NCBI GenBank assembly: GCA_036403035.1
Contig: DASWRT010000336.1
Coordinates: forward strand, 1 to 12,357
From: DASWRT01 sp036403035
GTDB lineage: Bacteria; Pseudomonadota; Alphaproteobacteria; ATCC43930; CGMCC-115725
DNA length: 12,357 bases
Direction of reading: 5' to 3'
The notes under the pieces were generated by a model. That model was not told the DNA's origin. It did not search any database and was given only the letters and a program-made list of their open reading frames with translations. Made by a program: the position numbers and the translations under genes. The stretch's first letter is position 1. Every line of letters begins with the position of its first letter. This document shows, one piece after another, positions 1 to 6,808 of this stretch.

Positions 1-1002
1 GTCGAGCATGGCGATATGCCGGCGCTTCGACTCGGCGTCGAGGAACGAGCCTTCGAACGAGTTCGCCGCGAGCTGCCGCAAGGCCGCTCGGCCCAGGCCG
101 AGATGGCGCTGCACGGCGAGGTAGTTGTCGGCGACGTATCCACCGAAATAGGCGGGGTCGTCGGAGTTGACGGTGACGAGCAGCCCGCGCTCCATCATCG
201 TGCGCAGCGGATGCAGCGCCATGTCCCTGACGACGCAGAGCTTCAGGTTCGAGAGTGGGCAGACGGTGAGGGCGATCCGCTCCGCCGCCAGCCGTTCGAC
301 GAGGCGGTCGTCGTCGAGCGAGCGGTTGCCGTGGTCGATCCGGTCGACCCCGAGCACGTCGAGCGCCTCGCGGACGTAATCGGCCGGCCCTTCCTCGCCG
401 GCATGGGCGACGCAGCGCAGCCCGGCGGCGCGGGCGCGGGCGAAGACGTTCCTGAACTTCGACGGCGGGTGGCCGAGTTCCGACGAATCGAGACCGACGC
501 CGTCCAGCAGGTCGCGATAGGGCAGGGCCTCGTCGAGCGTCCGTTCGGCGTCGGCCTCGTCGAGATGGCGGAGGAAGCAGAGGATCAGCTTCGACGTGAC
601 GCCGAGCCGCGTCTCGGCCTCCTCCTGCGCGCGGCGGATGCCGCGGACGATTGCGGGAAAGGGTACGCCGCGCGCGGTATGGGCCTGCGGGTCGAAGAAG
701 AGTTCGGCATGCACGACGTTGTCGCGCCGCGCCCGCTCCAGGTACGCCCACGTCAGGTCGCGGAAATCCTGCTCGGTCAGCAGCACCGACGTGCCCTGGT
801 AGTAGATGTCGAGGAAGTCCTGGAGGCGCGTGAACCGGTACGCCGCGCGCAGCGCATCGACGGAGCCATAGGCGAGTCTGACGCCGTTGCGCCGGGCCAG
901 GGCGAAGGCCATTTCCGGCTCCAGCGTGCCTTCGAGATGAACGTGCAGCTCCGCCTTCGGCATGCCGGCGATGAATGTCTCCGTCGCCGCGGGATCGGCC
1001 AT
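1..1002 (-). CDS. Adenine deaminase (ADA-family), 3' end cut by window edge
   Basis: Probably hydrolyses adenine to hypoxanthine and ammonia in cytosolic purine salvage. The visible 334 residues read without a stop to base 1. Family members are usually about 330-350 aa, so only a few residues are missing. Metal-dependent amidohydrolase motifs are present: HVHLEG (H20, H22), VAHAGEEGP (H200, catalytic-type E203), RIDHG (H224) and NSDDPAYFGGY (D281, D282). The segment GLDSSELGHPPSKF (170-183) is typical of the adenine deaminase branch; true adenosine deaminases carry a DLAGDE-like sequence there. The start is firm: GGAGGA lies about 8 nt before the ATG at 1002. It is divergent from the Hfq-like gene, with 387 bp between them. 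The alternative, adenosine deaminase, is less likely because of the SSELGHPP segment. Confidence 0.92.
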   Translation of the reverse strand, partial: MADPAATETFIAGMPKAELHVHLEGTLEPEMAFALARRNGVRLAYGSVDALRAAYRFTRLQDFLDIYYQGTSVLLTEQDFRDLTWAYLERARRDNVVHAELFFDPQAHTARGVPFPAIVRGIRRAQEEAETRLGVTSKLILCFLRHLDEADAERTLDEALPYRDLLDGVGLDSSELGHPPSKFRNVFARARAAGLRCVAHAGEEGPADYVREALDVLGVDRIDHGNRSLDDDRLVERLAAERIALTVCPLSNLKLCVVRDMALHPLRTMMERGLLVTVNSDDPAYFGGYVADNYLAVQRHLGLGRAALRQLAANSFEGSFLDAESKRRHIAMLD

Positions 1003-1389
1003 TATCGCTCTCCTCCGTCGTGGTCGCGTCGCGGCCGGTGCGACCGTCCGCCCGCACAGGATAGCCGATTGCTCCGCCCGATGATGCTCGCCGTCTACCG
1101 GGATGGGCGCTGAAGCACCTTCACGCGATTCCGAAGGATGGCCGTCCGTGCGACGGCCGGTTGACCCGTCCGGGGCGCAGGGTAAGCGTAACGGCAGCAT
1201 GATGCCGCCGCCGTCCGCCGATCCTCGCGCCGCTCGCGACCTCGTCAGCTTCCCGAAAAGGCTCCTATGCTGCGTTGCGATTGCTGCGGCGCAATGTGCC
1301 GACGCCGCATGGACTCTTCCGGGCGGCGTCGCGGCGCATTATGGTCCATTGCGCCATCCCCTCGCGGATCGTTCTGAAAGGACCGCCGA
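1003..1389. other. Gene-free stretch between adenine deaminase and Hfq-like gene
   Basis: No convincing coding region lies in these 387 bp; the open frames here lack ribosome sites and family resemblance. The stretch must hold the divergent promoters for the deaminase (minus) and the Hfq-like gene (plus). The only clear structure is a perfect 7-bp hairpin at 1140-1158 (GGCCGTC, 5-nt loop, GACGGCC), without a T-run. I could not assign a -35/-10 pair with confidence. Confidence 0.5.
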
Positions 1390-1791
1390 ATGTCCGGGAC
1401 CTCGCCTACGACGGAAGAGCTCCAGACATCCCTCCTCGACGCCGTCGTGCGCGACCGCACGCCGGTCACGATCTTCCTCGCCAGCGGCGTGCGCCTGCAG
1501 GGCTACGTTCTCGGCCACGATGCCTACACGCTGCGCCTGACCTCGGCGGACGGCGAGAATGCGCAGCTCGTCTACAAGCACGCGATCGCGGTGATTGCGC
1601 CCGACCGGCCCGGACACGCCGCCGAGCTGCCGGACCGCGCCGATGGCCCTTCGCGGGCGCCGCAGCAGATGGGCGGCCCCGGCTGGTCCGGCGACCGGCG
1701 CGGCCCCGGCGGCCCGCGCGGCGGCCGGACCTTCGAAGTCGAGCGCCGGCCGATCGGCCGCGGCCCCGGCACGTGGCGCCGGCCGCAATAA
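1390..1791 (+). CDS. Hfq/Sm-like RNA-binding protein with long Gly/Arg/Pro-rich tail
   Basis: Likely a hexameric RNA chaperone that pairs small RNAs with mRNAs. The 133-aa product has an Sm fold at about residues 11-73. Sm1 reads PVTIFLASGVRLQGYV (25-40) and Sm2 reads QLVYKHAIAVIAP (59-71), including the YKHAI signature used for uridine binding on the proximal face. Q12 matches the conserved Gln of Hfq. Differences from standard Hfq are visible: Tyr46 at the usual Phe42 position, Thr13 where Asp is usual, and a loop about three residues longer before VYKHAI. The tail (74-133) is rich in G, R and P and its DNA repeats GGCCCCGGC. Classical alphaproteobacterial Hfq is about 80 aa. The start has GAAAGGA about 7 nt upstream. 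It could be a second Hfq and not the housekeeping copy; the usual hflX neighbour is absent. Confidence 0.85.
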   Translation: MSGTSPTTEELQTSLLDAVVRDRTPVTIFLASGVRLQGYVLGHDAYTLRLTSADGENAQLVYKHAIAVIAPDRPGHAAELPDRADGPSRAPQQMGGPGWSGDRRGPGGPRGGRTFEVERRPIGRGPGTWRRPQ

Positions 1792-1815
1792 TCGTCGGAG
1801 CCGCCGCCGCCTTTG

Positions 1816-1855
1816 GAGCACCCGACCGTACTGTAACCGATACCGTCAGGTGCTC
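1816..1855 (+). terminator. Stem-loop downstream of Hfq-like gene, possible terminator
   Basis: GAGCACC (1816-1822) pairs with GGTGCTC (1849-1855). The stem continues past one C/A mismatch with GAC (1824-1826) and GTC (1845-1847), leaving an 18-nt loop. It starts 25 bp after the stop codon. Only a weak TTA follows, so intrinsic termination is uncertain; a protective 3' hairpin is equally possible. Confidence 0.4.
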
Positions 1856-1861
1856 TTATGC

Positions 1862-1957
1862 CAACGGCCGTTGAGCTTGCCTCATCGGCCGTTGGTCAAG
1901 CCCGCGCGGCGCGTGAGCGACACCCGCTCGGCATCGGTCAACGACCGAGGCCGACGG
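1862..1957 (+). repeat. 96-bp structured repeat, copy 1 (inverted relative to copy 2)
   Basis: This copy matches the reverse complement of 2955-3050 at 84 of 96 positions without gaps. The copy can fold on itself. CGGCCGTTGGTC (1886-1897) pairs imperfectly with GGTCAACGACCG (1936-1947), and inside it GAGCG (1915-1919) pairs with CGCTC (1925-1929). Its left end is a perfect 12-bp palindrome, CAACGGCCGTTG. It lies in the gap between the convergent Hfq-like and universal stress protein genes. The form suggests a REP-like intergenic palindromic element. Confidence 0.8.
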
Positions 1958-1988
1958 TGTTGTCGCGCGGCGGCGGCGGTATAGGGCT

Positions 1989-2828
1989 TCAGTGCGACAG
2001 GAACGCTGGTGCCGTCATGCTGCGCAGGATGGTCCGGGTCATGCCGCCGAGCACCATCTCGCGCATGCGTGAATGGCCGTACGCGCCCATGACGATAAGG
2101 TCTGCGCCGAGATCCGCCGCCCGCGACAGCAGCAGCTGACCGGGATCCAGCTCGTCCGAGACGGCCTGCTCGACCTGCGCCTTGACGCCGTGCCGGGCGA
2201 GATGCAGCGCGATGTCGGCGCCCGGCTCCTCGCCGTGTCCCTTGTTGCCGTGCTTCGGATTGATCGCGAGCACCGTCACGACATCGGCGGCTGCGAGCAG
2301 CGGCAGGGCGTCGTTGACCGCCCGCGTCGCCTCGCGGCTGGCGTTCCAGGCGACGACGGCGCGCCGTCCCACCGACTCGAACCGGCCGACATAGGGCACC
2401 ACCAGCACCGGACGGCCGGCGGCGAGCGCGACGTCCTCCGGCCGCGGCAAGGCGTCGGCGTCCGGCTGCTCCGGATCGATCTGTCCGATGATCGTCAAAT
2501 CCGCATAGCGGGCATGGAGCGGCACAACGGCGTTCGGCAGGCCATGCACGGTCCGCCATTCGGCGGCGACGCCATAGCGGCCGGCGACGTCGTCGAATGC
2601 CCGATGCGCTTCGGCGGCGCGCTGCTCGGCCCGCGCGGTCGCCTCCTCCAGGGCTTTCGCCATCAGCGCGCCCTCCATGTACATCGGGTAGGCGAGCGGA
2701 TCGGGCACCGATACCGCGTACAGGCCGGTCAGGTGAGCCTGGAACCGTGCCGCGAGATCGGCTGCCACCTCCATGCGGCGGCCGGCCGCGGGCGTCGCAT
2801 CGGCGACGACCAGAAGATCCTTATACAT
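1989..2828 (-). CDS. Universal stress protein, tandem UspA domains
   Basis: A cytosolic stress protein of 279 aa with two Usp folds, roughly 1-145 and 150-279. The second domain keeps the ATP-binding signature G-x2-G-x9-G-x-(S/T): GAYGHSRMREMVLGGMT at 248-264. The first domain lacks it, as is common in tandem Usp proteins. I chose the ATG at 2828 (MYKDLLVVAD) because GGAGGAAACG directly precedes it; an open frame continues upstream to 3041 but runs into the repeat at 2955-3050. The promoter region contains an FNR-type box at 2889-2902, so expression is probably raised when oxygen is low. The gene lies alone between two inverted repeat copies, with no operon partner. The physiological target is unknown. 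Confidence 0.9.
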   Translation of the reverse strand: MYKDLLVVADATPAAGRRMEVAADLAARFQAHLTGLYAVSVPDPLAYPMYMEGALMAKALEEATARAEQRAAEAHRAFDDVAGRYGVAAEWRTVHGLPNAVVPLHARYADLTIIGQIDPEQPDADALPRPEDVALAAGRPVLVVPYVGRFESVGRRAVVAWNASREATRAVNDALPLLAAADVVTVLAINPKHGNKGHGEEPGADIALHLARHGVKAQVEQAVSDELDPGQLLLSRAADLGADLIVMGAYGHSRMREMVLGGMTRTILRSMTAPAFLSH

Positions 2829-2888
2829 CGTTTCCTCCAGCGAGCGGGTTGCACTGCGCCATCGGACCCGATCGCCGCGGGAAACACC

Positions 2889-2902
2889 TTGACCTGGATC
2901 AA
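2889..2902 (-). promoter_or_regulatory. FNR/FixK-type binding site upstream of universal stress gene
   Basis: TTGACCTGGATCAA matches the palindromic consensus TTGAT-N4-ATCAA at nine of ten defined positions. Its centre lies about 67 bp upstream of the ATG. A class II placement at -41.5 would put transcription start near 2854, about 26 nt before the ATG. Control of universal stress genes by FNR-family regulators (FNR, Anr, FixK) is known in proteobacteria; binding here is inferred. Confidence 0.65.
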
Positions 2903-2954
2903 CCGCCGCTTCGGCGTCGGATTGCCGGGAACCTGATGCAGGGAGGCTCTTATG

Positions 2955-3050
2955 CCGTCGGCCTCGGTCGTCGACCGGCGCCGAGCGGGCGATGCTCAAG
3001 CGCCGCGCGGGCTCGACCAATGGCCGATGAGTCAAGCTCAACGGTCATTG
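2955..3050 (-). repeat. 96-bp structured repeat, copy 2
   Basis: This is the inverted partner of 1862-1957, with 12 mismatches and no gaps over 96 bp. The inner hairpin is shortened here to GAGC/GCTC. It lies between the universal stress gene promoter and the end of the 72-aa hypothetical gene. No transposase or target-site duplication was seen at either copy. Confidence 0.8.
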
Positions 3051-3053
3051 ATA

Positions 3054-3272
3054 TTATTCGGCGCGCTCGCGGTCGACGGTACGCCGCAGCAGCCGGGCGA
3101 CGACCGCCGCCTGCGCGCCGGAGAGCACGAGGCGCGGCGCCTCCTCGCCGCGATCCGCCGCGACGCAGGCGATCTCGACGTGAGCGGCGTTCGCCCGCTC
3201 TTCCAGGAGCGATGCGAGATCGTCGAGCACCGTCGTCGCCTCGAACGGCCTGTTCACGTTCTTTTCCGCCAT
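3054..3272 (-). CDS. Small hypothetical protein (72 aa)
   Basis: I do not recognise this protein. The frame has an ATG at 3272 with a purine-rich AGGGGGCGGGCG stretch immediately upstream, ends at TAA, and lies 92 bp behind the pseudouridine synthase on the same strand, so it may be cotranscribed. The product is soluble, Ala/Arg/Glu-rich and probably helical, with a central Cys36 and no membrane segment. Its stop codon lies 4 bp from repeat copy 2. A longer open frame reaches to 4310, but upstream of 3272 it is only the shadow of the synthase gene. Coding status is likely but not certain. Confidence 0.5.
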   Translation of the reverse strand: MAEKNVNRPFEATTVLDDLASLLEERANAAHVEIACVAADRGEEAPRLVLSGAQAAVVARLLRRTVDRERAE

Positions 3273-3364
3273 CGCCCGCCCCCTACGCACCGCGTCGCGC
3301 CCGGCCGCGTCGTCCGGCCGGCCGTTTGGATTGCGCCGGCCGCAACCGATCCCGCTCACTTCTC

Positions 3365-4114
3365 TTAACGCAGCGGTGCCGCCGTCGTCACGCCGGCTGT
3401 TGCAGCGGCGGCGAAAGCCTCTTCCGTGAAGCCGCACCGCGCGAGCGCCGCCCGCATGTGCGGCGGCGGCGACGCCTCCGCCGTCACCGGCGGGCGGTTC
3501 GGGTAGAGCGGCACGGCGATCGACCGCGCATGGAGATGGAGCGGCGCCGCCGCACCGCCGGCGGCAATGCCGCTGCCGTAGATCGGGTCGCCGAGGACTG
3601 GACAGCCGAGTCCCGCCGCGCAATGGACGCGGATCTGGTGAGTCCGTCCGGTGCGCGGCCGCAGTTCGAGCCAGGCCGATGTCCCGTCGGTTCCGAGAAT
3701 TCGGTAGTCGGTCGCCGCCGTCTGGCCGGCGTCGCGGTCGACGATCATCCGCCAGCCGCCGCCCTTGCGCGTCACCTTGCGCAGCGGCAGCTCGATCCGT
3801 CCGCTCGCCGCTGCCGGAATGCCGGCGACGACGGCCCAGTAGACCTTCTCGACGGCGCCCGCCGCGAACAGTGCGCCGAGGCGGCGCAGCGCCTTGCGGT
3901 GCCGGCCGAGCACGAGGCAGCCGCTGGTGTCGCGGTCGAGGCGGTGGGCGAGGGCGGGCGGACTCGGCAGCCCGAAGCGCAGCGCGTCGAGATGCCGCTC
4001 GAGGTTCGGTCCGCCGCCCGGACCCGCATGCACCGGCAGACCGGCGGGCTTGTCGATGATCAGCATCAGCCCGTCGCGATAGAGGAGGCGGTCCTGGAGT
4101 TCCTGGGGTGTCAT
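3365..4114 (-). CDS. RluA-family RNA pseudouridine synthase
   Basis: Isomerises uridine to pseudouridine in rRNA or tRNA. The 249-aa product carries the family's catalytic motif HRLDRDTSG (57-65), with D60 the expected nucleophile, preceded by IIDKPAGLPVHAG (19-31). The later RTGRTHQIRVH motif (about 153-163) and GDPIYG are also family features. No N-terminal S4 domain is present, so it belongs to the short forms (RluA/TruC-like) and not the RluC/RluD type; the exact target base cannot be read from sequence. The ATG at 4114 has a weak ribosome site. Met17 is possible but would sit inside the conserved N-terminal strand, so I keep the first ATG. It lies 54 bp behind the desaturase remnant, same strand. 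Confidence 0.92.
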   Translation of the reverse strand: MTPQELQDRLLYRDGLMLIIDKPAGLPVHAGPGGGPNLERHLDALRFGLPSPPALAHRLDRDTSGCLVLGRHRKALRRLGALFAAGAVEKVYWAVVAGIPAAASGRIELPLRKVTRKGGGWRMIVDRDAGQTAATDYRILGTDGTSAWLELRPRTGRTHQIRVHCAAGLGCPVLGDPIYGSGIAAGGAAAPLHLHARSIAVPLYPNRPPVTAEASPPPHMRAALARCGFTEEAFAAAATAGVTTAAPLR

Positions 4115-4168
4115 GTCGGCGCAGGGGACTAGCAGAGCAGCCGCTCCTGCGCCAGCGTACCGGCCGGG

Positions 4169-5199
4169 TTACCGGCGGCGGTCGCGCTTCGCCTCCGGGA
4201 ACAGAGGCTCCGATGTCGGTCTGCCGTCGAAATCGGTCCATCGGCCGGCTTGGTAGTCGAAGAGCTTGCAGCGCCGGCAAATGTCGAGGAATGCGCTCCA
4301 CGACCAGCACCAGGACGGCATACCCGGCGCGGATACGAGACGCTGCGCGCTCGCCAGCTTGTAAAGCGGTATCCCGGCGAGCAGGTGGTGCGCGTTGTGG
4401 TGCATCACATCGAGCAGGATCTTTTCGACTAAGACCGGTAAACGGATGTGGACCGTCGCGAACAGCGCGCTACGCTCCCGCGACCAGTTGTCTTCCCTGA
4501 ACCACGGCCGTGCGCCGCGGCGACGCTCGCGAGCTTCGCCGCAAGGCCGGCGGCATATAGCCAGACCAGCAGCGTGTCAGCGAAATGAGCGAGCGCCGGC
4601 CGACAGACGGGATGTATCACCGACGGCCGGGCGAACGCCATGCGGCGCCCCCAGATATCGATCGTATAGTAAAACGGCACGCCGATCGGGCTGCGGAAGA
4701 AGCGGTACAGGATGCGTGCGCCGATCCGGGCGGCGGCGAAGTCGCCGGGCGACATCGGCTCCCAGGCATAGTCTTTGCCGCGTAGATTGGTGTACCGGTG
4801 GTGCGTCCGGTTGTGGCCGATGTCCCACAAGCTGAAATTGTGCAGCGACGTCAGGAAGGCGATGCGCCCAATCACGTGGTTCAGGGTTCGCGACGACGTG
4901 AAGGCGTGATGGCAGGCGTCATGGCCGATGACGTACATCGACCCGATGATGAGCGCGCAGGGAAACGCCAGCAGGAAAGCCAGTAACCCGCCCATTGCAG
5001 CGATCAGAAGCAGATTGGTTACGTAAGCCGCCAGCAGCGGCAGGAAGATCGCGCATGGCGTCAGGATGCTCCGGCGCAGGAGGGGAAGCCTCTTTGCGCC
5101 CGGCCGAGGCCGTTCGCCGCCGCCGGGGGGCGCTCGGCGTGGTCGTCCCGGCCGAGCGTTCCGCCGGCCGAAGCGAGCGGGGGAGGAGGAGACAAGGCG
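4169..5199 (-). pseudogene. Fatty acid desaturase, frameshifted and internally deleted
   Basis: A membrane di-iron acyl desaturase broken into two frames. The upstream part (open 5199-4429) shows hydrophobic segments and the first two histidine boxes, HDACHH and HNRTHH, followed by YTNLRGKDYAWEPMSP. The third box, HNAHH, with its C-terminal context (IPLYKLASAQ...) is in another frame that ends at 4169 and can be followed upstream to about 4504 (WFREDNW). The join falls near 4505-4520, where the upstream frame degenerates. Functional relatives carry a further membrane stretch and an HTHP-type segment between these points. Roughly 25-35 residues therefore appear lost, which suggests a deletion, not a single-base error. 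No in-frame ATG or GTG precedes the hydrophobic N-terminus (about 5097 inward) before the TAG at 5202-5200, so the 5' end is also doubtful. The three-histidine active site is split, so the gene is probably inactive. Confidence 0.85.
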
Positions 5200-5392
5200 C
5201 TAAGCCGAATACGGGCTGGCATCAAATTCCTCGCGGATGCGCTGGCGGCTCAGAGCGGTTCACGATAGACCGGTCCACATGGAAAGGCGGCGTCATCCAC
5301 TGAACGCTCACTCGTCCTATCGCTAAGGTTTAGTTTCGGTGCATTAAGGGCAAATTAACTGGTTCGCAAGCACTCTCCGTGAGACTGCTTTG

Positions 5393-5416
5393 CATTGCTG
5401 CATCAGGGCAGCAATG
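5393..5416 (+). promoter_or_regulatory. Perfect 9-bp inverted repeat in FadL gene leader
   Basis: CATTGCTGC (5393-5401) and GCAGCAATG (5408-5416) are perfect complements around a 6-nt loop. The repeat lies 73 bp before the preferred FadL start and covers the alternative upstream ATG at 5414. It could be an operator or an mRNA leader hairpin. No T-run follows, so a terminator is unlikely. Confidence 0.5.
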
Positions 5417-5488
5417 AGCGAGCGACTCGCTTGCGCCCCAAGGTCAGAGCCGGCGGGTGGGGAGCGGCGATCGCGGGAGCGCGCTGGC

Positions 5489-6793
5489 TTGTCGACACGG
5501 AACGTGCGGAAAGAGATCGTCATTCTCGGCGCGGTCTGCGGGCTGCTCGGCGCCGCCGGAAGCGCGCGAGCCGCTAGCTTCTTGCTTCAGGAGCAGAGCG
5601 CGCGCGGGATCGGCAGCGCCTTCGCCGGTCAGGCCGCCGTCGCCGAGGACGCGAGCACGATCTTCTACAACCCCGCCGGGATGACGGAACTCGTAGCGAA
5701 GCCGCAGGCCCAGCTCGGCGTGCGCGTGCTCGCCCCCGATGCCCGCATCGAGAATCGCGGTTCGAGCCTATCCGTCGGACCGTTCTCGGGCCTGCCGCTG
5801 ACCGGTTCCGACGATCAGGGCTTCGATCCGCAATTCACCGGCGACGTCTACGTCGCACAGCCGCTGATGAACGGCGCATTGTGGTTTGGGCTCGCCGTCA
5901 CCACGCCGTTCGGGCTCCGCAACGAGTACCGGCCGGATTTCTTCGGCCGGTACGACTCGCTGAAGACGGACCTGGCGACGATCGATGTCGCGCCGTCCGT
6001 CGCCTACCGGGTCGCCGATTGGCTCTCGGTCGGCGCAGGCGTCGACATCCAGCGGGCCGACGCGACGCTCGCCAACGCGCTCCCGAACCCGCTTGCTCCC
6101 GGCGGCCCGAGCCCCGCGACCGACGGCCGCCTGACGGCCGAAGGCGGCGATTGGAGCGCTGGCTTCAATATCGGCCTGCTCGTCAAGCCGGTGAAGAATT
6201 TGCGCCTCGGTTTCTCCTACCGGTCGGCGATCACGCACACGCTGTCCGGGCAGGTCACCACCGAGTTCGCCGGCGCCGTTACGCGGCAGGATGTTTCCGG
6301 CGACCTCGACCTGCCCGATATCGCGAATTTCGGCGCGGCATGGGACGTGACGCCGAGGCTGACGCTGCTGGCTCAGCTCAACTATTACGGCTGGAGCCGC
6401 TTCAAGGAGCTGCGCCTCCACGTCGCCGGCGGCAGCGATATCGCCATAGCCGAAAACTACCGGGACACGTTCGGCGGATCGATCGGCGCTCGGTACAAGC
6501 TGACCGATCGATGGAGCGTGCGGACCGGCTTCCAATACGACGAGACGCCGACGCGCGACGATTTCCGGTCGACCAGCGTGCCGGACAGCAACCGCTACTG
6601 GACCGCTCTCGGCGTGTCGTACGAGATCACCAGCGGAATCGGCGTCGATCTCTCGTACGCCCACCTTTTCACGCGCGACGCGTCGATCAACCACACGACC
6701 GCCTTTCCCGCGCTCGGCACAACCGCCGTTACGCAAGGCGTGACTCACGACAGCGCCGACGTCGTCGGCGTCGATCTGAGGCTGACATTCTGA
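5489..6793 (+). CDS. FadL/TodX-family outer-membrane hydrophobic-compound channel
   Basis: An outer-membrane beta-barrel that admits long-chain fatty acids or other hydrophobic molecules. From the TTG at 5489 it has 434 aa, close to the family norm. A signal peptide is clear: basic STRNVRKE, hydrophobic IVILGAVCGLLGAAG, then cleavage after SARA. The mature start ASFLLQEQSARGIGSAFAG and the motif TIFYNPAGM (57-65) are family hallmarks, and the protein ends in Phe as barrel proteins do. I chose the TTG because GGGAG sits 9 nt upstream and the signal peptide then has a normal length. A GTG at 5504 is also workable; ATGs at 5390 and 5414 would give an overlong leader overlapping the palindrome at 5393-5416. 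The histidine kinase begins 15 bp downstream, so the two are probably cotranscribed. Substrate unknown. Confidence 0.9.
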   Translation: MSTRNVRKEIVILGAVCGLLGAAGSARAASFLLQEQSARGIGSAFAGQAAVAEDASTIFYNPAGMTELVAKPQAQLGVRVLAPDARIENRGSSLSVGPFSGLPLTGSDDQGFDPQFTGDVYVAQPLMNGALWFGLAVTTPFGLRNEYRPDFFGRYDSLKTDLATIDVAPSVAYRVADWLSVGAGVDIQRADATLANALPNPLAPGGPSPATDGRLTAEGGDWSAGFNIGLLVKPVKNLRLGFSYRSAITHTLSGQVTTEFAGAVTRQDVSGDLDLPDIANFGAAWDVTPRLTLLAQLNYYGWSRFKELRLHVAGGSDIAIAENYRDTFGGSIGARYKLTDRWSVRTGFQYDETPTRDDFRSTSVPDSNRYWTALGVSYEITSGIGVDLSYAHLFTRDASINHTTAFPALGTTAVTQGVTHDSADVVGVDLRLTF

Positions 6794-6808
6794 CCGCGAT
6801 GCGGCGCG

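Noticed and set aside
16..1113. Long plus-strand open frame (365 aa)
   Set aside because: It is antisense to the adenine deaminase, whose catalytic motifs are unmistakable; the frame stays open only because of high GC content.
2829..3041. N-terminal extension of the universal stress protein
   Set aside because: It would translate the promoter with the FNR box and part of the repeat; the ATG at 2828 has a strong ribosome site and the usual MYKDLLV start.
2597..4132. Plus-strand open frame of 511 aa
   Set aside because: It crosses the stress gene promoter, repeat copy 2, the small gene and the synthase in antisense; low-complexity Arg/Pro composition.
3273..4310. Upstream extension of the 72-aa minus-strand frame
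   Set aside because: It overlaps the pseudouridine synthase in another frame; only the part below 3272 has its own ribosome site and no competing gene.
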